Below are positions 28,301 to 35,136 of a stretch of 64,000 nt of DNA, in pieces. The notes beneath the pieces are model-generated. The model did not search any database, was not told the origin of the DNA, and saw only the letters and a list, made by a program, of their open reading frames with translations. Source of the stretch: Streptomyces sp. NBC_01465 (GTDB lineage Bacteria; Actinomycetota; Actinomycetes; Streptomycetales; Streptomycetaceae). How positions within the stretch are numbered: position 1 is the stretch's first letter; the number at the start of each line of letters is the position of its first letter. The translations under genes were made by a program, and so were the position numbers. Where the stretch lies: NCBI RefSeq assembly GCF_036227325.1, contig NZ_CP109467.1, positions 7,812,001-7,876,000 on the forward strand, read 5' to 3'.

Positions 28301-28542
28301 CCCGTGCTGAACTGCGGCGGCACGGCGGACTCGAGGAGGAAGGCGGGCGGGGTGAGGGCCAGGGCGCGCGCCTCCAGCTCCGTGTACGTCGCGTCCTGCG
28401 CGCCGTCCGCCTCCGCGGCGGCGGCACGCTGCGTCCCGGTGGCCGCGGGCAGGAAGGGCAGGGTCACGGCGCCGGTGGCGGCCGCACCGTAGGCGAGGAG
28501 TCTGCGGCGGTTCAGCGGGGGAGTGGAGGGGTGCGCGCTCAT
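25330..28542 (-). CDS. Secreted PL8-family polysaccharide lyase (chondroitinase ABC-like)
   Basis: This is a large exported protein of 1070 aa with a twin-arginine signal (NRRRLLAYGAAATGA). An N-terminal jelly-roll carbohydrate-binding-like domain (about 60-235) precedes an alpha/alpha toroid catalytic domain. The probable catalytic His lies in TFHHVGCYPDYA near residue 502, close to the equivalent position in chondroitinase ABC I. RRDNWQITVRGHNRYLWS and RYNTYGQIQV supply the Arg and later Glu/Gln region. Beta-sandwich lyase domains follow. PL8 enzymes cleave chondroitin, hyaluronan or xanthan by beta-elimination. The ATG at 28542 has GAGG upstream and directly precedes the Tat motif. It forms a two-gene operon with the GH16 enzyme. 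Confidence 0.88.
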   Translation of the reverse strand: MSAHPSTPPLNRRRLLAYGAAATGAVTLPFLPAATGTQRAAAAEADGAQDATYTELEARALALTPPAFLLESAVPPQFSTGDGAGLALSDARSVCGRHSLRWDHGPRSTVSVRADVGWAPDPYCTRPLADQAWQGAVDTFSMWIYNEKATDDVVRFEFGRGERTDCWFEFRLDFTGWRTTWVRYDYDMHGRPRPGMDTLRIVAPRRPGTLWIDQLLLNVALRPDAPTRDVQVPEIGIEGDDWDQQHWQALYLYDRLLTRARIPAPSPSQDELTDLDALLTRYHADYLAASPTVNDAYVASLTATAAPMLDGRPVFSYQSQIYPPAISTDLKAFVGASTLRAVTDHLQKIAQAYDRASAAAHREALAALYVRLVELLREQGWTYGSSQGTIHHLGYDIRGYYDSVHLMRDVLHDAGLLEAVRTDLTWLTGFGRIFRGFDYRNAHGSTADILNTTVRGMLAVALLQDGDGRRVAYLKVLRDWLSRYLLPTPGIQDGLKPDGLTFHHVGCYPDYARDGFIGLTPIVYVMSGGLFRIEARAHAALKRAVLTMRVITGGLQWPISLSGRNPAGTSAMTVAPFQWLTIAGTPDGSSALDPELGAAFLRLLPAAPTTAQKAITARLAAAGVTAEAAPAGAWAYNYAALAVQRRDNWQITVRGHNRYLWSTEVYDGSNWYGRYNTYGQIQVQHRGAPVTNLDSGYSADGYDWNRRPGTTTIHKPWELLKADLTGTIEEMLLTEERFGGGHTLDGRNGMFAMRLREHPKYDGTHRARKSVFLFDNRVVALGTGIQNRDRDHETETTLFQTRLAAPTDPTWLGGPEALTAFPYESGAGQLTGSTWLLDDKGLGYHVPAGQRLSLTRTQQTSRSHATDAETTGAFATAWLRHGTAPKGGSYEYAMVVGATADSMAEFTRAMRDADLAPYTVLRADDTAHIVTDRATGITGYAVFEETGALATGPVRGTDTPALLLTRTDGADGLVLSVCDPDLRFHESPDRDQYEKGEYTGHWSPFSRSWLTTPSAAHTVHITLAGHWRAEKDGACTARIRGGSTVVAFTTSDGRPVQARLTQLARTNEEF

Positions 28543-28562
28543 GGAGAACCTCGGGCTCAGTA

Positions 28563-28619
28563 GGTGATTGCGCACGGACGTTAGGGAGGTCGCAGCGGAG
28601 CAATCAATGAGCAATCACC
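28563..28619. promoter_or_regulatory. Repeated GCAATCA operator between the lyase operon and its GntR regulator
   Basis: GGTGATTGC at 28563-28571 is the exact inverse of GCAATCACC at 28611-28619. A further direct copy, GCAATCA, sits at 28600-28606, exactly 11 bp (one helical turn) before the last. The cluster lies in the 170-bp divergent promoter region. It is the natural binding site for the adjacent GntR/LacI-type regulator. Confidence 0.6.
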
Positions 28620-28712
28620 GCCTGCTTGCCGAATGCACCTTCAAAGCGCACCCGCCGGTCCGGCATGATGCGCTCACGGGCGGACCGCCCGGCCGGATCA
28701 TCTGGGGGGACC

Positions 28713-29843
28713 GTGACCGCACCGGAGCTGAAGTTCCGCAGACTCACCGCCGATCTGCGGCGCGGCATCCACGACGGCACCTGGCCGCCCGGCAGCAAAC
28801 TGCCCACCGAGCGCGCGCTCGCCGCCGAGACGGGTCTCTCCCTGACCACGGTCCGCCGGGCGTACGAGGAACTCGTCACCGAGGGGCTGGTGGAGCGGCG
28901 CCAGGGCGCGGGCACCTTCGCCGCGCGCGGCGGCCCTCCTGAGCCGGCCGGGCGCCGGGTCGTGGGCGTCCTCGTACCGGACACCGCGCTCTACTACCCG
29001 CGGGTTCTGCAGGGCATCGAGAAGGAACTCGCGGGGGCCGGGGCGCGGCTGGTGCTGGCCTGTTCGTACTACGACCGCGCCGTGGAGGAGACCGCCATCG
29101 CCGAGCTCCAGTCGGCCGGCGCCGACGGGCTGCTGCTGGTGCCCGGACTGCACACGGCGGACGATCCGGCGCTGCGCACCCGGCAGTTGATGGAGCTGCC
29201 GGTGCCGGTCGTGCTGGTGGAGCGGCGGCTGACGGCGGCGGGGCCGGGCGATCCCACCGAGCACGTCTGCACGGACCACGCGGGCGGCGCCTACGACGCC
29301 GTACGCCATCTGCACGCCCTGGGCCACGAGCGGCAGGCGCTCGTGCTGCGCTCGGACGGCCCGCCCGCCGCGCTCATCGCCGACGGATTCGCCTGCGCGG
29401 CCCAGGAGTTGGGGCTGCCCCGGCCCGTGTACGTACGGGAGCCGATGGAGGGCTGGGACGCGGACCGGGCCGACGACGCGGTCCGCACCCTCCTCGACGG
29501 CGCCGTCACGGGCGCACTCTGCTTCGGCGACCGGGAGGCGACCCTGCTGCAGTCCGCCGCGCGCCGGGCGGGTCTGCGCGTACCGCAGGACCTGGCGCTG
29601 GTCAGCTACGACAATGAGTTCGCGGACGTCGCGGAGATCCCGCTGACCGCCGTGGCGCCGCCCAAGTTCCACATGGGCCGCCTCGCCGCGCAGATCCTGC
29701 TGAGCCGGCTCGCGGACGGCGACGCGTCCCCGGTGCACCAGGTGCAGTTGCGGCCGAAGCTGGTCGTGCGCGCCTCGTGCGGCGGCCGCCCGGGCCACCG
29801 CCGCACCAGGCCGGGTCTCAGCTCTTCAGGGAGCGCTTCATGA
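28713..29843 (+). CDS. GntR-type regulator with LacI-like effector domain
   Basis: The 376-aa protein has a winged helix of the GntR family at residues 5-70 (DLRRGIHDGTWPPGSKLPTE, then TVRRAYEELVTEGLVERRQG, GTF). It is fused to a periplasmic-binding-protein domain from about 80 onward (VVGVLVPDTALYYPRVLQGIE), the AraR-like subgroup that senses sugars. GTG with GGGGGGA before it is the start. It is divergent from the PL8-GH16 operon across a region full of GCAATCA repeats. It should control that operon in response to a lyase product. The last 26 bp overlap the convergent acyl-CoA synthetase gene. Confidence 0.9.
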   Translation: MTAPELKFRRLTADLRRGIHDGTWPPGSKLPTERALAAETGLSLTTVRRAYEELVTEGLVERRQGAGTFAARGGPPEPAGRRVVGVLVPDTALYYPRVLQGIEKELAGAGARLVLACSYYDRAVEETAIAELQSAGADGLLLVPGLHTADDPALRTRQLMELPVPVVLVERRLTAAGPGDPTEHVCTDHAGGAYDAVRHLHALGHERQALVLRSDGPPAALIADGFACAAQELGLPRPVYVREPMEGWDADRADDAVRTLLDGAVTGALCFGDREATLLQSAARRAGLRVPQDLALVSYDNEFADVAEIPLTAVAPPKFHMGRLAAQILLSRLADGDASPVHQVQLRPKLVVRASCGGRPGHRRTRPGLSSSGSAS

Positions 29844-31260
29844 TCTTGCCCATGTCGTTGCGGGGCAGCGCGTCGAGGAGCCGCACCTCGCGGGGGCGCT
29901 TGTGCGGGGCCAGCTGCTGGGCGACATGAGTCGCCAACTCCTCTGCTGTGGGCGGCTGTTGGGCGTCGGCGGGCACGATCCAGGCGACGATCCGCTCGCC
30001 CAGGTCCGCGTCCGGTTCCCCGGTGACCGCCGCCTCGCGCACCGCCGGATGGTCGAGGAGGGCGTTCTCGATCTCGCCCGCGCCGATCTTGTAGCCGCCG
30101 CTCTTGATGAGGTCGGTGGCCTTCCGGCCGACGATCCTGACATAGCCGTCCGGGTCCCGGGTCGCCATGTCGCCCGTACGGAACCAGTCGCCGTCGAAGG
30201 CCTCGGCGGTGGCGTCCGGGCGGTTCAGGTACGCGGTGAAGAGGTTCGGGCCGCGTACCTGGATCTCGCCGATGCTCTCGCCGTCGTACGCGGTGATCTC
30301 CTCACCCGACTCCTCGACCAGCCGCAGCTCGACCCCGGGCAGCGGCACCCCGACCGTGCCCGGCCGGGGGTCGCCGTCCGCGCGGACGCTCGTGTTCATC
30401 AGGGTCTCGGTCATCCCGTACCGCTCGACGACCCGCCGTCCCGTCGCGGCGGCGATGCGCTCGTGGTCGTGGACCGGCAGGGCGGCCGACCCGGAGACCA
30501 GGAGCCGTGCGCCGGCGAGGGCCTTGGCGAGTGCCGGGTCGTCGGGGAGGGCCTCGGCGATGCGGTGGTACATGGTGGGGACGCCGAAGAACATCGTTCC
30601 GTGGGCGGCCAGTTCGCGGGCGACCGCGGCCGTCTCGAAGCGGCCCAGATGGTGCACGGTGCCGCCCCTGCGCAGCGGGCCGAGGATGCCCAGGATCAGC
30701 CCGTGCACATGGAAGAGGGGCAGGGCGTGGACCAGTACGTCGTCGCCGGTCCACTGCCAGGCGTCGGCCAGCGCGTCCAGGGTGACGGCGATCGCCCGGC
30801 GCGGCAGGACGGCGCCCTTGGGCGGGCCCGTGGTCCCGGAGGTGTAGACGACCAGGGCCGGGGATTCGGGCGACGGCTCGTCGGGGAGCGCCAGGGGTTC
30901 GGCGGGCGGGCGTACGTCGACGTCCAGACGGGTCAACGCGCGCAGTGCCGACGGCAGTTCGTCGCCGGGCGCCGCGAGCACCAGCGACGGCGCGCTGTCG
31001 GTCAGGATGTGCTCCAGCTCGCGCCCGCCGACCTTCGGGTTGAGCGGTACGGCGGGCACTCCGGCCAGCAGCGCGGCGACCACGCCCACCGCGGTCTCCA
31101 GGGTGGGCGTGGCCCAGACGGCCACCCGCCCGGCTCCGTGGAGCCGGGCGGCCAACGCCCCTGCCGCTGACGCCAGTTCGGCGTGGCTGAGCGACCGGTC
31201 GCCGAAGGCCAGCGCCTGGTCGGCCGAGCCCGCGGTGAGGGCGGGGAAGAGTGGAGGCAT
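29818..31260 (-). CDS. matB: Acyl-CoA synthetase, malonyl-CoA synthetase (MatB) type
   Basis: This 480-aa member of the adenylate-forming family is shorter than typical fatty acyl-CoA ligases, as is usual for MatB. The P-loop YTSGTTGPPKG, the adenine-binding RYGMTETLMNTS, the DWFRTGDMA motif and the hinge/C-terminal Lys region (PRNDMGKIMKRSL) are all intact. The RYGMTET-MNTS form and the overall sequence resemble the S. coelicolor MatB that activates malonate and methylmalonate; this is judged from memory. It would feed malonyl-CoA to fatty acid or polyketide synthesis. GGAG precedes the ATG. An MFS gene lies 64 nt upstream on the same strand. Confidence 0.8.
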   Translation of the reverse strand: MPPLFPALTAGSADQALAFGDRSLSHAELASAAGALAARLHGAGRVAVWATPTLETAVGVVAALLAGVPAVPLNPKVGGRELEHILTDSAPSLVLAAPGDELPSALRALTRLDVDVRPPAEPLALPDEPSPESPALVVYTSGTTGPPKGAVLPRRAIAVTLDALADAWQWTGDDVLVHALPLFHVHGLILGILGPLRRGGTVHHLGRFETAAVARELAAHGTMFFGVPTMYHRIAEALPDDPALAKALAGARLLVSGSAALPVHDHERIAAATGRRVVERYGMTETLMNTSVRADGDPRPGTVGVPLPGVELRLVEESGEEITAYDGESIGEIQVRGPNLFTAYLNRPDATAEAFDGDWFRTGDMATRDPDGYVRIVGRKATDLIKSGGYKIGAGEIENALLDHPAVREAAVTGEPDADLGERIVAWIVPADAQQPPTAEELATHVAQQLAPHKRPREVRLLDALPRNDMGKIMKRSLKS

Positions 31261-31324
31261 GCGTCGTACTCCTTCAGGGTCGGGCGGCCTGGCGTGTCCG
31301 ATCCTTCACCATGCCGTACGCGGG

Positions 31325-32776
31325 TCAGCCGCGGGCCGACTCCAGCCGCTGCTCGTCGCTCGCCGCTGCGGGACGGCCCGCCGCGACGGCGCCCTGGCTC
31401 CGCTGCCCGCGCTTCACGGCGGGGACGAGGAGTGCCGCTCCGGTGGCGGCCAGGCAGAGCACGGCCAGCAGGGTGAAGCCGTGGGTGTAGCCGGAGGCGT
31501 ACGGCAGCCCGGACGCCTGGACGTGCCCGGTGACCATGGAGCTCATCACGGCCGCGCCGAGCGAACCGCCGATGGTGCGGATGTTGGCGTTCATGCCGGT
31601 GGCGGCGCCGGTCTGCGCGGCGGGGACGCTCTGCACGATGAGGTTGGCCATGGAGGCGAAGGCGAGCCCGATGCCGAGGCCGAACACACCTGCGGCGAGG
31701 GCGACTTGCCACTGCTGTCCGTGCCAGAGGGCGAGCATCGTGCAGGACACGGTGCCCAGCGCGGCGCCGAGTGCCAGCAGCGGCTTGGCGCCGAAGACCG
31801 GCTCGAGGCGCCCGCTGACGATGCCCGAGAGGAACATGGCCACCAGCATCGGCAGCATCAGCAGCCCGGCGCCGGTCACGGTCGCCCCGAAGCCGTAGCC
31901 CGCGACCGTGGGCGTCTGGGCGAAGGCGGGGAGGAAGGACCAGACCGCGTACATCCCGGCGCCGAAGAGGAGCGCGGCGGTGTTGGTCGTCCAGACGGCG
32001 GGCAGCCGCATGATGCGCAGATCGATGAGCGGGCTCGCGGACCGGGCCTCGGCCAGCGCCCACAGGGCGAAGAGCACGACGGCCACGACGAGCAGGCCGA
32101 TCACCTTGGTGGAGGCCCAGCCCCAGACGGTGGCCTGGCTGATGGGCAGCAGCAGCGCGACCAGCCAGCCCGAAAGCAGCACGGCCGCAAGCCAGTTGAC
32201 CTTTCCGGCGGAACGGCTCGGGGACTCGGGGACGTACCGCAGTGCGAGCAGCGCGGTCACGGCGACGACCGCCGTCGGCAGCCAGAAGAGCCACCGGTAG
32301 TCGAGCGCCCCGACGACAGGACCGGCGAGCACCATGCCGAAGCCGCCGCCGGCCGCGATGACGGCCGAGAGGTTGCTGATGCTGGGGCTGACCCGGGAGG
32401 CGGGGAATTCGTCGCGGATGATCCCGAACGACAGCGGGAACAGGGCCCCGCCGATGCCCTGGATCGCGCGGGCGACGATCAGTGTGGCGATGTTGGGGGC
32501 CAGGGCGGCCAGTACGCATCCCACGATGAGTGCGAACAGCGCGCCGACCAGGGTGCGCTTCTTGCCGATGAGGTCGCCGACCCTGCCGAGGATCGGGGTG
32601 AAGATCGACGCGGAGAGCAGATAGGCGGTCATCACCCAGGTGACGGTGGCCTGCGAAGTGCCCAGCGCCTGCTGGACGGTGGGCAGGGCGGGCGCTATCA
32701 GCGACTGCATCATCGAGAACACGCCCGCACCGGTCGCGAGGACCGCGAAGGTGAGGCGGTTGGAGTTCCGGTTCAT
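31325..32776 (-). CDS. MFS drug:H+ exporter, DHA2 (14-helix) type
   Basis: The 483-aa integral membrane protein has about fourteen hydrophobic segments. The DHA-type motif A is LGRVGDLIGKKRTLV near residue 70, and motif C is GGFGMVLAGPVVG near 150. Members of this group export antibiotics, dyes and disinfectants in exchange for protons. The internal ATG at 32776 is used because the longer frame runs through the operator region. It is divergent from a TetR gene with two shared palindromic operators, the standard arrangement of a drug-inducible exporter. Confidence 0.92.
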   Translation of the reverse strand: MNRNSNRLTFAVLATGAGVFSMMQSLIAPALPTVQQALGTSQATVTWVMTAYLLSASIFTPILGRVGDLIGKKRTLVGALFALIVGCVLAALAPNIATLIVARAIQGIGGALFPLSFGIIRDEFPASRVSPSISNLSAVIAAGGGFGMVLAGPVVGALDYRWLFWLPTAVVAVTALLALRYVPESPSRSAGKVNWLAAVLLSGWLVALLLPISQATVWGWASTKVIGLLVVAVVLFALWALAEARSASPLIDLRIMRLPAVWTTNTAALLFGAGMYAVWSFLPAFAQTPTVAGYGFGATVTGAGLLMLPMLVAMFLSGIVSGRLEPVFGAKPLLALGAALGTVSCTMLALWHGQQWQVALAAGVFGLGIGLAFASMANLIVQSVPAAQTGAATGMNANIRTIGGSLGAAVMSSMVTGHVQASGLPYASGYTHGFTLLAVLCLAATGAALLVPAVKRGQRSQGAVAAGRPAAASDEQRLESARG

Positions 32777-32940
32777 TTCAGGACTCTCTGTCAGCTCTGT
32801 GAGGCCTTTTGAGGGCTTTGAGGCAGTACGGATCCGTCGCCGGGCCGTGCGGGAACGCCGCAGGCCGGGCAACAGGGAGGTGCGGAAGTGGTGGGTCCGG
32901 CCGTACGGGCCGGTACGCGGAGATGGCTCGACTGTTAAAG

Positions 32941-32978
32941 TGGAGGCATACCTCCACCTTAGCGGAGGCATGCCTCCG
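32941..32978. promoter_or_regulatory. Paired TetR operators in the MFS/TetR divergent promoter
   Basis: TGGAGGCATACCTCCA (32941-32956) and CGGAGGCATGCCTCCG (32963-32978) are two 16-bp palindromes sharing GGAGGCATRCCTCC. The second is perfect. Their centres are 22 bp apart, two helical turns, as seen for cooperative binding of two TetR-type dimers. They lie 31 bp before the TetR start. Confidence 0.8.
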
Positions 32979-33009
32979 GTTCAACCCCGGATCCCCGAGG
33001 GAGGATGCA

Positions 33010-33603
33010 GTGGGAGAAGAAGCAGTCAAGGACAGGGCTTCTGTCGAGGAGTTCGTGGCGGCCCAGCGCCCGCGCCGCGCGGATGCCCGGCGCAACTTCG
33101 ACGCCCTCCTGGCGGCCGCGCGCGAGGCCTTCGCGGAACAGGGGGCGGACGCCTCCCTGGAGGACATCGCCCGCCGCGCCGGCGTGGGGATCGGCACCCT
33201 CTACCGGAACTTCCCCACCCGCAGGCACCTCTTCGAGACGGTCTACGCCGAGGAGGTCGACGCGCTCTGCGTCCTCGCCGACGAACTCGCCGACAGGCCC
33301 GCGTGGGAAGCCCTCACCACGTGGATCGACCGCTTCGTCGAGTACACCGTCACCAAGCGGGCCGTCCGCGAGGGCCTCAACGGCGAGTCCGGCATTTTCG
33401 TCTCCTGCCGCGTCTCGATGATGGCCGCGGGCGCCCCGCTGCTCCGCCGCGCGCAGGAGTCCGGCGAGGCCCGTAGGGACGTGGACTTCGACGACCTGCT
33501 CCGGATGATCTCCGGCATCGCCGCCACCGTCTTCCCCACCACGGAGCAGCGCGACCGTGTCGTGGGCATCGCCCTGGACGGCGTACGGGCAGCGCGCAAC
33601 TGA
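33010..33603 (+). CDS. TetR-family repressor of the adjacent exporter
   Basis: A 197-aa regulator with the TetR helix-turn-helix at about residues 22-65 (DALLAAAREAFAEQG, ASLEDIARRAGVGIGTLYRNFP, RRHLFETVY) and a helical ligand-binding domain. GTG at 33010 has GGGAGG six bases upstream. The longer in-frame extension runs back through the operators and is rejected. It is expected to repress itself and the divergent MFS gene by binding the two palindromes. The inducing compound is unknown. Confidence 0.92.
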   Translation: MGEEAVKDRASVEEFVAAQRPRRADARRNFDALLAAAREAFAEQGADASLEDIARRAGVGIGTLYRNFPTRRHLFETVYAEEVDALCVLADELADRPAWEALTTWIDRFVEYTVTKRAVREGLNGESGIFVSCRVSMMAAGAPLLRRAQESGEARRDVDFDDLLRMISGIAATVFPTTEQRDRVVGIALDGVRAARN

Positions 33604-33631
33604 TCCGCAGACCGGTCGCGCACTGCCCGTA
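33584..33631. terminator. Stem-loop between the TetR and luciferase-like genes
   Basis: Fourteen-nucleotide arms TACGGGCAGCGCGC and GCGCACTGCCCGTA (one wobble) with a 20-nt loop span the TetR stop codon between two convergent genes. A bidirectional terminator is likely, though the loop is long. Confidence 0.55.
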
Positions 33632-33648
33632 GGTGGTGTGGTGCGGGG

Positions 33649-34869
33649 TCAGTCCTCCAGCGGCAGGATCGCGCTCGGCGGCAGCACGGTGTGCTTGAGG
33701 TCCGCGGGGACGGGGTTGTTGTGCGAGGGGTACTTGGGCCCCTGCGCGCCCCGCCGGTAGATCGCCGTCGAGTGCTCCGGGTTCGTGTCGAACTGGGGGA
33801 CGACCTTGTCGCCGAACAGCTCGATCATCTCCAGGTGCTCGTCGAAGGTCATGCCGCCGGTCATGCCGAAGACCAGCTGGTCGCAGCCGACGGTCTGGTA
33901 CGCGGCGACCTGCTCGCTGACCTCGTCGGGCGTGCCGCACAGCAGCAGCCCCGCCTTGATGATCTCGTCGAGGATCTCTTCCCCGCCCAGCTCGCTGAAG
34001 GCGATCGGCGGCGTCGGCCACGTCCTCTCGTCCATCGATTTGGGCATGGTGTCGTGGTACAGGTTCACCAGCGTGACCAGGTAGCCGAGGCCCGCGTGCA
34101 TGGCTATCTCGCGTGCGCGCTTGCGGTCGTTGAGGCAGATGACCGTGTTGGTCATCATGACGTTGTTGTTCTGGTAGTCGCCGAGGATCTGGACCGGGTT
34201 CGCGGCCGCCTCCTTGTACGCGTCGATCCGCCCCTTGAGCTCGAAGATCGGCTCGAAGTTGAAGGCGATCGCCCCGATGCCCAGCGACCCGGCCTTCGCG
34301 AACGACGACGGGTTGCCGCACGCCATCCAGATCGGCGGGTGCGAGTGCCCGTACGGCTTCGGCAGGATGTTGTGCGGGGTCGGCACCGTGAAGTGCTCGC
34401 CGTGGAAGGAGTAGTCGTACTGCTCCCACATGCGCACGATCTCGGGCGCCACCTCGTCCCACTCGGCCTTGGTCGAAGCGGTGTCCATGATGTTGAACGA
34501 GGCGACCTCGTGGCTGCCCGCGCCCCGCCCCGTGCCCCATTCGAAGCGGCCCTCGGTGATGTGGTCCAGCATCGCGGCGCGCTCGGCGTAGCGGACCGGG
34601 TGCTCCTTGCGCGGCGAGAGGCTGTTGATGCCGGTGCCGAGGTGGATCCGCTCGGTCTTCGCGGCGACGTAGCCCATCACGACCTCGGGCGCCGACATAT
34701 GGCTGTACTCGGTCAGCGAGTGGTGCTCGCCGAACCACACGTACTTCCAGTTGTGCTTGTCCGCCTTGATGGCGAGGTCCATCTCCCGCTTCAGGGCGAG
34801 GTGTTCGGAGGGGCGGTCGTGCGCCGCCCTGCCGGGAATGAATCCATTGAGGAAGAGTCCGAACTCCAT
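33649..34869 (-). CDS. LLM-class (luciferase-like) flavin-dependent oxidoreductase
   Basis: The 406-aa protein has the bacterial-luciferase TIM-barrel pattern: EFGLFLNGF at the start, WFGEHHSLTEYSHMSAPEV, GTGINSLSPRKEHPVRYAERAAMLDHIT and RFEWGTGRGAGS. It probably uses reduced FMN and oxygen to oxidise a small molecule; the substrate is not evident. The ATG at 34869 has GGAGG upstream; a 59-codon longer frame is not supported. It is divergent from dnaE2 over 267 bp, which include a probable SOS box positioned for dnaE2. There is no flavin reductase partner nearby. Confidence 0.88.
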   Translation of the reverse strand: MEFGLFLNGFIPGRAAHDRPSEHLALKREMDLAIKADKHNWKYVWFGEHHSLTEYSHMSAPEVVMGYVAAKTERIHLGTGINSLSPRKEHPVRYAERAAMLDHITEGRFEWGTGRGAGSHEVASFNIMDTASTKAEWDEVAPEIVRMWEQYDYSFHGEHFTVPTPHNILPKPYGHSHPPIWMACGNPSSFAKAGSLGIGAIAFNFEPIFELKGRIDAYKEAAANPVQILGDYQNNNVMMTNTVICLNDRKRAREIAMHAGLGYLVTLVNLYHDTMPKSMDERTWPTPPIAFSELGGEEILDEIIKAGLLLCGTPDEVSEQVAAYQTVGCDQLVFGMTGGMTFDEHLEMIELFGDKVVPQFDTNPEHSTAIYRRGAQGPKYPSHNNPVPADLKHTVLPPSAILPLED

Positions 34870-35036
34870 GAGGAGGCCTCCAAGTTCAATTCGGTGCACG
34901 TCACGCCTTGCGGGTGGGCGGAGAATGCACCAGTTCGCGAGAAGGGTCCATGGGTACGACGTACCGAGATCCGGCGGCGGGTGTGTGATTGCCCACCCGA
35001 CGCCCTGTGACCGGGGGAAACGGCGTTCCGTTCGAA

Positions 35037-35052
35037 TCGCATACATGTTCGA
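35037..35052. promoter_or_regulatory. Probable LexA (SOS) box upstream of dnaE2
   Basis: TCGCATACATGTTCGA matches the actinobacterial LexA pattern TCGAAC-N4-GTTCGA with one full and one degenerate half (10 of 12 positions). It lies 85 bp before the dnaE2 start. DNA-damage induction of dnaE2 through LexA is established in other actinobacteria. Confidence 0.6.
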
Positions 35053-35136
35053 AACCGTCTATGGTGGTGTCACCGTCCCGGAGAGACGGGAGTGGCAAGG
35101 GACAGGCAGGGGGCCGTAAGTGGCGAGGTGGTTGGG

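Noticed and set aside
26008..28563. An 851-codon frame opposite the PL8 lyase
   Set aside because: It is the antisense shadow of a clear lyase gene, with low-complexity Val/Gly/Arg composition and no domain.
21811..33603. The methyltransferases, MatB-like ligase and MFS exporter as an antibiotic biosynthetic cluster
   Set aside because: No polyketide synthase, NRPS, terpene or lanthipeptide core gene is present, and the parts belong to separate, separately regulated units.
34870..35136. A second Cys-type leader peptide before the luciferase-like gene
   Set aside because: I looked for the RRHVDL...C pattern there because flavin monooxygenases are often sulfur-linked. The short frame present (MDPSRELVHS...) has no cysteine and no matching core.
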